Positions 6,677-12,953 of a DNA stretch of 15,339 nt are shown one piece after another. Numbering within the stretch: position 1 is the stretch's first letter; each line of letters starts with the position of its first letter. This DNA is from an uncultured Chloroflexota bacterium. GTDB taxonomy: Bacteria; Chloroflexota; Dehalococcoidia; UBA3495. The DNA is taken from assembly GCA_913052545.1 (NCBI GenBank), contig CAJXEF010000033.1:1-15339 (forward strand). The letters run 5' to 3'. The position numbers and the translations under genes are program-made. The notes below the pieces were generated by a model. That model saw only the letters and a list, made by a program, of their open reading frames with translations. It had not been told where the DNA came from and did not search any database.

Positions 6677-7708
6677 TTACAAGCGAGGACCTGCGAAACT
6701 AGATGACTGTTTTTGATAGACCTGAATTCGGTTACGAGGGGATTCTGATACGAATACCCTGTTGTCGTCATCGACGGTAACACCAGTGGGTGCCCAGAAG
6801 TCTTTTTCCCGTTCTAAGCCTTGTGCTCGTTTCCTCTCCTCCCACATCTCGGGGTTCGCATCTAGTTTGTCTTTACCCCACTTCGATATGCCGCCGTCTC
6901 CTGTTTTAATTTCGAGAAAGCTACCGTCGACATCAAATACTTGCAATCTGTCGTTAAGCCAGTCTGCGACGTAGATGATTCCGTCTTTGTCAACAGCGAC
7001 CCCGGTAGGACGATTCAGCTGACCTTCTCCAGAGCCTGTAGACCCGATTTGGGTTAAGAACTGCCCGTCGGAATTAAATTTCTGGATCCGATCGTTGCGC
7101 CAGTCCGCTACGTAGATATTGCCTGATTTATCTAACGTGATTCCCCATGGCATGTTTAATTCCCCTGGGCCACTCCCCTCTGTACCGAACTTATTTATGA
7201 ATTTACCGTCTTTGCTAAATTTTTGGACTCTGTGATTCCCGCTATCTACTACGAGAAGATTATCATCCTGATCAAAAATCAATCCAGAAGGGCGATCTAA
7301 CTCCCCTTCTCCTGTGCCTTGCCGTTCTTCCCATTTTCCTATGTATTCACCATCGCTGTTAAAGATTGTTATCCTGTTCAGCCATTCATCGGATACATAC
7401 AGGTCCCCATTTTGGCTAATTGCTATGCAAGTAGGCCAGGCAAGAGATCCGTCGTCGAGATTGAATTCGTGCGGTCCTTGTTGGGCTACGCCCCTTGCAA
7501 ATATGTTCACGAATTCTTCGTCTACTGTACATACAGTAATTCGGGTGCCTTCCGGTCGGTACTCTGAACCTCGGCAAAGGACGTACATAAGATCGCCCTC
7601 GCCTCTGGCAACGAACTGTGGTTGGGTAAAACCGGGACCAAATTGTTCACCCCTGCCTATGGTGTGACTGTATTGAAGATTTACATGGGAAATCTGTTGC
7701 GTGGTCAT
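6677..7708 (-). CDS. NHL-repeat beta-propeller protein (cassette copy 2)
   Basis: This 343-residue paralogue of the protein at 1787-2842 has the same blade spacing. NHL repeats read, for example, WGITLDKSGNIYVADWRN and GVAVDKDGIIYVADWLNDR. The charged inter-blade linker is also conserved (SKWGKDKLDANPEMWEER, then REKDFW). The opening segment is likewise shared (QYSHTIGRGEQFGPGF against QYDHTIGRAEFSGPGF). The glycine-rich C-terminal tail of copy 1 is absent. No signal peptide is seen. The ATG at 7708 is preferred, since AGG at 7716-7718 sits five bases before it. A GTG two codons upstream (7714) would overlap that site. It is the last gene of the minus-strand cassette and is followed by the 6612-6639 hairpin. 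Function is unknown; a binding partner of the DUF1501/DUF1800 proteins is the simplest reading. Confidence 0.92.
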   Translation of the reverse strand: MTTQQISHVNLQYSHTIGRGEQFGPGFTQPQFVARGEGDLMYVLCRGSEYRPEGTRITVCTVDEEFVNIFARGVAQQGPHEFNLDDGSLAWPTCIAISQNGDLYVSDEWLNRITIFNSDGEYIGKWEERQGTGEGELDRPSGLIFDQDDNLLVVDSGNHRVQKFSKDGKFINKFGTEGSGPGELNMPWGITLDKSGNIYVADWRNDRIQKFNSDGQFLTQIGSTGSGEGQLNRPTGVAVDKDGIIYVADWLNDRLQVFDVDGSFLEIKTGDGGISKWGKDKLDANPEMWEERKRAQGLEREKDFWAPTGVTVDDDNRVFVSESPRNRIQVYQKQSSSFAGPRL

Positions 7709-7775
7709 TATCACCTCACGAATGTTTCATCATTAGGAGTCCGTTTGCTATATTATGTCTTTACCCGGATACGGC

Positions 7776-8909
7776 TTACAAAACCGCCATCTTTTCAAAT
7801 GAGCCGTTAACAATCGGCTTTGCATCGAGTTCCATCCAATCTTCCAAGAGAGTGGAATATAGACCCCGGAAGTCGTTATTGAAATGCAGATCACCTTCGA
7901 GAAGTTTGTTTTCTTCGAGGGATGGGTACTCCCCGTACAGGCCACCTTTGACTGAATCGCCGATCAAGAAGGTCACTCCACCTGATCCATGATCGGTGCC
8001 GGATCCGTTATCGTGAACTCTCCTACCGAATTCGGAGAAAACTAACAGAACAACGTTGTCACTGGCATTGTGTTCTTTCAGATCATCGTAGAAGTCTGAA
8101 ATGGCTCGACTGGTGTCGGTCCACAATTGTGTGTGGTTTGCTAATTCGCCGGCGTGAGTATCGAAGCTATTATAAGGAGCTGTTGTATACAAAACTTTGG
8201 TGCCAAATCCAGCCAGATGAGTTTGTGCCATGTTCATCATGTATTGTCCAACTACATCGCCACCGTACTCTATTGTTGAGGAGTAGTTCTCTACAGCAGA
8301 ACTTAAAATGTCGGCACCTTTTAGAGCGTCTAGTCCCGTCTGAGCTAAGTAATCGACGACGGGTCCCTTACCTAACATTGGAGAATAGACCCTGGAGAAT
8401 ACATCTAAGGCTTTGGCTCTCTGGGTGTCATTATCAATTCCAGTAAGTACGCCGTACGTCTCCAGATCACCGACTGAAGCGACTGGGACTCCTGGAGCCG
8501 CTAACGCACGAGGAAGTCCTCGGCCAAAATTAACTGCCGTGAGAACGTTTTCTTTGTTGGGATCCAAATCTCGGATTGCTCTGCCTAACCAACCTTCGTC
8601 ACCCACTTTGTCTGGTTCGCAGGTGTGCCATATGTCCATGGACCTAAAGTGTGATCGGCTGGGGCTGGGATATCCAATCCCTTGAATTATGGCGACTTTC
8701 CCATCGTCATACAGTTTTTTTAGTGGAGCTAGCGCTGGGTTAAGTCCTACGTGGTCGTTTATTGGTAGAACGCGATCTTGCGGTATCCTGACGTTGGGCC
8801 GATTATCAACATATCGAGGATCATTGTACGGGATTAGTGTATTTAAAGCATCATTGCCGCCCGATAGCTGCAGCACAGCTAGAACTGGGTCTTTTTTATT
8901 TACAGTCAT
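7776..8909 (-). CDS. DUF1501 family protein (cassette copy 2)
   Basis: This 377-residue protein aligns end to end without gaps with the copy-1 protein at 589-1722, at roughly 70% identity by eye. The same motifs are intact: LSGGNDALNTLIP near residue 15, RSHFRSMDIWHT near 85, NSFDTHAGE near 247, and EFGRRVHDNGSGTDHGSGG near 293. Differences cluster in surface-like stretches such as residues 41-52 and 156-166, while the putative metal-site motifs are nearly invariant. That implies both copies are under selection for the same chemistry. There is no export signal, as in copy 1. AAGGAG about eight bases before the ATG sets the start. It follows DUF1800 by 51 bases and is surely co-transcribed with it. 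Confidence 0.93.
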   Translation of the reverse strand: MTVNKKDPVLAVLQLSGGNDALNTLIPYNDPRYVDNRPNVRIPQDRVLPINDHVGLNPALAPLKKLYDDGKVAIIQGIGYPSPSRSHFRSMDIWHTCEPDKVGDEGWLGRAIRDLDPNKENVLTAVNFGRGLPRALAAPGVPVASVGDLETYGVLTGIDNDTQRAKALDVFSRVYSPMLGKGPVVDYLAQTGLDALKGADILSSAVENYSSTIEYGGDVVGQYMMNMAQTHLAGFGTKVLYTTAPYNSFDTHAGELANHTQLWTDTSRAISDFYDDLKEHNASDNVVLLVFSEFGRRVHDNGSGTDHGSGGVTFLIGDSVKGGLYGEYPSLEENKLLEGDLHFNNDFRGLYSTLLEDWMELDAKPIVNGSFEKMAVL

Positions 8910-8960
8910 AAATTCTCCTTTCTTGGTGAAGTACTATATCTTTCCCCAAAGCAAATTTCG

Positions 8961-10367
8961 TTATGCAAATAGGTACTCAGTAGTAGCGACGATTGATTGG
9001 AGCATTTGCCCCACACGTGTTTCGAATTCAGGAGTTCCGGTCTTGACTTCACCTTCGCTTTGTGCCATGTCCATTAGTTGGGAGCTAGTTTCGGGAGTCA
9101 GTTCGTAAGCACCTAACATCTCGAGGCAACCGTCTATGAACCGTTCATGGGAAATGGTACTTCCCTCTGAATTAAATCGCTCGATAATGTTTTTTACTCC
9201 GGGTAGGGCCGTGTTACCGACCTGATCAGCAGTAAAGTTTATTCGCTCCACCAATGTTCCACTATCGATCCATTCTTTACCCGTGTGCCAGCCTTCGACC
9301 GTTGGGGGGTTAAGAAGATCCTGACCCATGTATCTGATGGTCAATGTTAGTGCATTCAGGCCGAGCTTAGGAGTTGTATAGTCACCTACTAATCTCATAG
9401 TTCCAACAACAGTTTCGGCTGGGCTTTTAACCTTTTCAAATTGGGAGTTCTTGAAAAAGTCTGAATTGAAAAGTACTCTTAGCATAGAGGAAATATCGTA
9501 ATTGGATCTGAAATATTCTTCCTCTAGCAGCTTAATGGCCGCTATATCTATCGGTGGGGTATCTTTCCATGCGGGTACCTGGGGCTCATCTGCTACAAAG
9601 AAATTGTATAAATGTCTTGCAACGAACCGAGCAGTCCCTGGTTGTTTGATAATGATGTCAACTATGTCTTCACCATTGAAATTACCGCTCTCACCCAGGA
9701 AAGTCTTGTCAGCTTCATCGTGATCGCTGGGATCATAAATGAAACTTGCCTCGTATTTCCCGTAGGGATATCGGGGAATTGAATTGGTCACTGTCCACCC
9801 AGTAAACGCCCTAGCAGCTTCTTTAACGTCGTCTTCCGAGTAGTTTTGTTCACCGTCCATCCCTACGCCTAGTGAGAACAGTTCTAGAAGTTCACGGCCC
9901 CAGTTTTCGTTTATAGCGTCTTTATGGCTCATACAGTTATCGAGGTAAAAGACCATTGCTGGATCTTTGGATAGTGCTTGCAACAGCTCCCGGAAACTAC
10001 CCATTCCAACCGTGCGGAACATGTTCAGCTCAAGTTGTTGTTGCCGTGGGTATTCACATTTGGCATGGCCGGTGCAGAGAATACCGTGCCAGAACAAAGC
10101 GATTTTCTCCTGTAGAGGGCGCTTGGAGTTGATCATTTGGTAAGTCCATTCTTCTTGTTGACCTTCCAAACCTGCTTGAGAGACCCATTCGGTTTTGTAA
10201 CGCATCATGAGGTCCCGTTCCATGTCGGGTTGTTTGTCGGGTTGGAGTAGTTCTTCTACGGTGGCTTCGTACCCTTTGGCGGTTCTTGCTTCTAATTCTT
10301 CAAAGGGAGCCCCAAACCCGGCGCGGCGCATAAGGTGGGCCATTAATGCAAATTCTTGATTGACCAT
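8961..10367 (-). CDS. DUF1800 family protein (cassette copy 2, complete)
   Basis: This 468-residue protein contains the full DUF1800 motif series. HLMRRAGFG (11-19) is followed by LFWHGILCTG (91-100), DPAMVFYLDN (135-144), INENWGRELLELFSLG (152-167), YSEDDVKEAARAFTGW (176-191), FIYDPSDHDEADKTFLGE (209-226), YDISSMLRVLFNSDFF (290-305), KSPAETVVGTMR (314-325), and MGQDLLNPPTVEGWHTG (347-363). Many relatives have an N-terminal signal region, but this one starts ten residues before the HLMRRAGFG motif, so it appears cytosolic. GGAGGAGG before the ATG is a strong ribosome-binding site. It is the first gene of the cassette and is read from the promoter at 10467-10493. The biochemical role of the family is not established. 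Confidence 0.94.
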   Translation of the reverse strand: MVNQEFALMAHLMRRAGFGAPFEELEARTAKGYEATVEELLQPDKQPDMERDLMMRYKTEWVSQAGLEGQQEEWTYQMINSKRPLQEKIALFWHGILCTGHAKCEYPRQQQLELNMFRTVGMGSFRELLQALSKDPAMVFYLDNCMSHKDAINENWGRELLELFSLGVGMDGEQNYSEDDVKEAARAFTGWTVTNSIPRYPYGKYEASFIYDPSDHDEADKTFLGESGNFNGEDIVDIIIKQPGTARFVARHLYNFFVADEPQVPAWKDTPPIDIAAIKLLEEEYFRSNYDISSMLRVLFNSDFFKNSQFEKVKSPAETVVGTMRLVGDYTTPKLGLNALTLTIRYMGQDLLNPPTVEGWHTGKEWIDSGTLVERINFTADQVGNTALPGVKNIIERFNSEGSTISHERFIDGCLEMLGAYELTPETSSQLMDMAQSEGEVKTGTPEFETRVGQMLQSIVATTEYLFA

Positions 10368-10466
10368 AAATATCCTCCTCCATTTAGAACCTTTTATTAG
10401 GAAGGTTTACCCATTTTACGGTAGTGAGATACTTTCTAATCCCACGATTGAATCAGTTAAAGCAAT

Positions 10467-10493
10467 ATTATAGGCCATGTAGCTAGGTGTCAA
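10467..10493 (-). promoter_or_regulatory. Sigma-70-type promoter for cassette copy 2
   Basis: On the minus strand a perfect TTGACA (10488-10493) is followed by a perfect TATAAT (10467-10472) with a short 15-bp spacer. TAATAT two bases further would give a 17-bp spacer. Transcription would begin near 10460, leaving an untranslated leader of about 90 bases before DUF1800. Confidence 0.6.
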
Positions 10494-10514
10494 CTAGATC
10501 AGGGCTCATTGGCC

Positions 10515-10550
10515 TTACGGTAAACGTAACGTTATACAACTATTTTAGTT
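10515..10550. promoter_or_regulatory. Cluster of three small palindromes upstream of the cassette-2 promoter
   Basis: Three inverted repeats sit within 36 bases: TTACG-GTAAA-CGTAA (10515-10529), AACGT-A-ACGTT (10523-10533, overlapping the first) and AACTA-TTT-TAGTT (10538-10550). In the minus-strand direction they lie about 20-60 bases upstream of the -35 element, where activators commonly bind. The 8-mer TTACGGTA of the first also occurs at 10416-10423 inside the leader. No known regulator motif is recognised. The rest of the 266-base gap 10368-10633 shows no gene. Confidence 0.35.
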
Positions 10551-10633
10551 ATAATCCGGAGCACAAGTCTAATATTGGTTGGCTGCCTGGAGCTTGTGAC
10601 TCATTGGTATTAAGACTTCACGATATGCCGATA

Positions 10634-11548
10634 TTAAAGTAATGCTATTGGGTTAAACGGTGATCCTGTTCCGCCTACTACCCGGAGAGGATTAACTGTC
10701 AGCATAAATTCATACCGGGTTTCTTTAAAACAAGCTTCGGATAATGGCTGCAATAAAGCGTTGTCTAGAAGCCCAATGCCGTAGGCAAAAATAGCGCCGT
10801 GCACTGACCATCCCAGATCGTATCCATTAGAGGCAAAATCCATCATGTCCCAGACTAAAAGGCAACAGTCGGATTCTCTAAGGAATCTGAGGCAAGATGC
10901 ATGCAACCCTGGGCGTCCGTTGGGATCACTGGCCCAGGTGGGATTAACATCATCCCATTTGTCTCGGCCTCCATATACACATAAGGCATTGCCTGGTTCT
11001 AATGTTAAACCCTCGGACTTTACAATGTCCTCAAGTTCCCATCCATGGATAGGTTTTTCTTGGGTAACGAAATTCTCCTTACGATGCTTAGGAACATCTA
11101 ACAACACTCCTCTGGTAATAATCCCTTCTTTCCAGTGTTCTACGGATCGCCATTTCGCACCTTTAAATGTGATTACATCATCGGGATTTCTGCCGTTCCA
11201 CATTCCGTTTTGATCCCAAACATGACAAAGTGCATCTAGATGAGTGGTGGCCTGGCCGTGGTATGCGATTCCATAGTAATCTACAGCGGAACCTGCTGTG
11301 GATCCTCGCTGGTTCCGCCGCATAAAGTGATGAGCAGGTGTAGGGTTATTGGGGGCCGGGTGTTTGGGAAACTCTCTACTTAGCGATATGGCTTCACCTG
11401 TTATTATTAATTGGGCGGCAGCCACGCGCTTAGCCGGGGTGACCATATTTACTGCACCGATTTGGTCGTCGTCTCCCCACCTCCCCCAGTTACGATCATC
11501 CTTCAGATAAGATAATATCTCGTTTTTGTCGGGGATTTTTCTTTCCAT
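10634..11548 (-). CDS. Cyclase-family metal-dependent hydrolase (kynurenine formamidase-like)
   Basis: This 304-residue protein belongs to the cyclase family (PF04199) that includes bacterial kynurenine formamidase, isatin hydrolase and polyketide cyclases. The metal-binding signature is YHGQATTHLDALCHVW (96-111), supplying H97, H103, D105 and H109. Further conserved elements are the GVLLDV strand (147-152), PGNALCVYGGR (185-195), GLHASCLRFL (214-223, with the second-shell His216), and a C-terminal Glu near 271. The long N-terminal arm (NWGRWGDDDQIGAVN, 20-34) is typical of the longer, about 300-residue subfamily and not of the roughly 210-residue formamidases. The ribosome-binding site is weak, so translation probably depends on the CoxG-like gene 44 bases upstream. 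It is the last gene of the five-gene operon. The substrate is unknown. Confidence 0.9.
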   Translation of the reverse strand: MERKIPDKNEILSYLKDDRNWGRWGDDDQIGAVNMVTPAKRVAAAQLIITGEAISLSREFPKHPAPNNPTPAHHFMRRNQRGSTAGSAVDYYGIAYHGQATTHLDALCHVWDQNGMWNGRNPDDVITFKGAKWRSVEHWKEGIITRGVLLDVPKHRKENFVTQEKPIHGWELEDIVKSEGLTLEPGNALCVYGGRDKWDDVNPTWASDPNGRPGLHASCLRFLRESDCCLLVWDMMDFASNGYDLGWSVHGAIFAYGIGLLDNALLQPLSEACFKETRYEFMLTVNPLRVVGGTGSPFNPIALL

Positions 11549-11592
11549 TTTTTCACAAAGATTGGAGAATAGCGTATGCTACTCGCCGGATT

Positions 11593-12045
11593 TTAATTTG
11601 CCATGGAATCGTTCAGGATAGATTGTGTTAAACATTCAAAAAAGCGATCCATCATGGTCTTCGATAGGGTCCCGATGATTCTTTGGCCAACCCTTGCGAC
11701 TGTACCTCCAATTTCCATTTCACCATCTACTAAAAGACTGGTGGTATCGCTTAGGTCAGATAACGTCACCAACGCCGAACCTCGAGCAAATCCGAGGGAT
11801 CCCTTACCCTCTGCTATAAGCCGGTAGGATTTTGGGATTTCTTGGTCTAAGATTGAGATTGTGCCTTGGTATTTACCGTTCATAGGTCCTACTTTGACAT
11901 TAACGATCATTTGATATGTATTATCGTCAATTAGCTCGAAACTCTGGCATCCTGGGATGCAATTAGAAAGTATCACAGGGGACATAAGTCCTTTCCAGAC
12001 TATGTGTAACGGTGCGTGCAATGTGTAATCACCTGTAATTTTCAC
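11593..12045 (-). CDS. CoxG-like SRPBCC-fold protein
   Basis: This 150-residue protein resembles the CoxG/carbon-monoxide-dehydrogenase subunit G family. The opening YTLHAPLHIVWKGLMSP and the motif CIPGCQSFELIDDNTY (about 29-44) are characteristic. VKVGPMNGKYQGTISI and the glycine-rich VDGEMEIGGTVARVGQRII (about 106-124), leading into the final helix, complete the family pattern. The SRPBCC fold has a deep hydrophobic cavity. CoxG itself helps recruit or supply CO dehydrogenase with lipophilic electron carriers, but no coxM, coxS or coxL gene is present here. The start is the GTG at 12045, six bases after AGGGA. A nearby ATG at 12050 is out of frame and stops after two codons. It is translated between the HNH gene (17-base gap) and the cyclase-family gene. 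Confidence 0.9.
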   Translation of the reverse strand: MKITGDYTLHAPLHIVWKGLMSPVILSNCIPGCQSFELIDDNTYQMIVNVKVGPMNGKYQGTISILDQEIPKSYRLIAEGKGSLGFARGSALVTLSDLSDTTSLLVDGEMEIGGTVARVGQRIIGTLSKTMMDRFFECLTQSILNDSMAN

Positions 12046-12062
12046 GGCATGTCCCTATATTG

Positions 12063-12398
12063 TTATTGGCGGGTGCGGGATTTCCTTACTCTGAAGTCAT
12101 GTGTTCGTTTCTGTTTCCGAATCCATTTGACGAATTTGTTGACCTTCGCATTTGATTTTAATAATTCGATTGAATATAGATCTTTTGCTAGTGTCCCTTC
12201 AGTGAACAGGGTGTGAATTTGCCTATGACAGGTCTGACAAAGCCTAGCTTTAGGGCCATGGTTCCCTCCTTTAGCTCGAGGGATCAGATGGTGTATCGTA
12301 TATTTTAAGTCTTCGCGAAGGCACAATTCACATTTGTTCACCAATATGTTTATGTTGGTATATGCCTGATCTGCCAAAATAGGGCTCGGGCTTGCCAT
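12063..12398 (-). CDS. Small stand-alone HNH nuclease domain protein
   Basis: This 111-residue protein is essentially a single HNH (beta-beta-alpha metal) domain. A zinc pair CELC (23-26) is followed by the catalytic strand IHHLIPRAKGG (35-45), then LCQTCHRQIH (53-62), which supplies the second zinc pair and the last two histidines. The layout is that of McrA-like HNH proteins. The C-terminal 25 residues are strongly basic (KWIRKQKRTHDFRVRKSRTR region) and could bind nucleic acid. The ATG at 12398 lies five bases after the stop of the preceding gene, with no good ribosome-binding site, so translation is probably coupled. A TTG one codon earlier is a less likely start. Its place inside a metabolic operon is unexplained; it may be a nuclease or a domesticated regulator. 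Confidence 0.88.
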   Translation of the reverse strand: MASPSPILADQAYTNINILVNKCELCLREDLKYTIHHLIPRAKGGNHGPKARLCQTCHRQIHTLFTEGTLAKDLYSIELLKSNAKVNKFVKWIRKQKRTHDFRVRKSRTRQ

Positions 12399-12403
12399 CA
12401 ACT

Positions 12404-12880
12404 TTATGAATCCTGATTAAAAAATCGCCAGCCTGGCAAGTCGACTTGCCATTCGCGGTCTTCTAATACCATTGGAATGATGAGTCCTGACATCATACGC
12501 CGTTTGGGCACTGAGCTTGCTTCCTGAGTTACTCCAAAAGGTAAAAACGCAAACGCGTGTTCGTCGTTAATGTAATTTGTTGGTGCTACCCCAAGGTCTG
12601 TCAAGTCTTCAAAAGGCCAAAGGCGTAGGACAGTGGACCGAAAATCCTCTAGCATAGATGGACGCATGGGATGCTCGGTTTCATATCCAGCTTTATAAGC
12701 TACTTGCATATCAATGTTGTTTCGCGTAGCCCAAACACCCATCCTCATTCCCCGTGTTTCTTTTGAAAGCATGGACCATGCCAGATCCATGTTTCCGTCT
12801 CTAACAGCTTCGGCAAAAATACCTGCCCTGTTACCTACGTCATCTGGCTGGCGGCTTCTTTTTTCTCCGGGAATTTGCAT
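12404..12880 (-). CDS. Protein of unknown function, possibly NTF2-like
   Basis: I do not recognise this 158-residue protein with confidence. Residues 17-44 (GNRAGIFAEAVRDGNMDLAWSM region) look like the first helices of an NTF2-like/SnoaL-type fold, where a helix-rich N-terminus with 'A-x-x-x-G-D-x-x-x-A' leads into a curved sheet. The C-terminal part (SGLIIPMVLEDREWQVDLPG, about 131-150) reads like two final strands with the 'W-x-V' pattern seen in that fold. There is no signal peptide or membrane segment. GAGG seven to eight bases before the ATG is a good ribosome-binding site. It is the second gene of the operon, 73 bases after the GGT-like gene, and overlaps in expression with the HNH gene five bases downstream. 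Confidence 0.8.
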   Translation of the reverse strand: MQIPGEKRSRQPDDVGNRAGIFAEAVRDGNMDLAWSMLSKETRGMRMGVWATRNNIDMQVAYKAGYETEHPMRPSMLEDFRSTVLRLWPFEDLTDLGVAPTNYINDEHAFAFLPFGVTQEASSVPKRRMMSGLIIPMVLEDREWQVDLPGWRFFNQDS

Positions 12881-12953
12881 TTAGTAACCTCGACTTTAAT
12901 GCCAGGTCAATCGGAAATACTTCAGTAACGTTTTGTGTCCGGTAGATCCATTT

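Larger units (their letters stand above)
6677..10367 (-). repeat. Paralogous DUF1800-DUF1501-NHL cassette, copy 2 (complete)
   Basis: Three genes on the minus strand repeat the order and intergenic layout of copy 1 (51 bases between DUF1800 and DUF1501 in both copies, about 64-67 bases between DUF1501 and NHL). With copy 1 on the plus strand the two blocks face each other around 2843-6676. The near-equal gaps support descent of the whole cassette as one unit. Confidence 0.85.

Noticed and set aside
6577..6783. A 68-codon minus-strand frame running out of the second NHL gene
   Set aside because: Half of it overlaps the NHL gene in another frame and it runs straight through the hairpin at 6612-6639, so it is a chance frame.
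7314..9108. Several plus-strand frames of 82-139 codons opposite cassette copy 2
   Set aside because: They are mirror images of the NHL, DUF1501 and DUF1800 genes, lack plausible starts and resemble no protein family.
1..10367. The inverted cassettes as a recent transposon or composite mobile element
   Set aside because: No transposase, terminal repeats or target-site duplications are visible, and the copies differ greatly in DNA sequence, so recent mobility is not supported.
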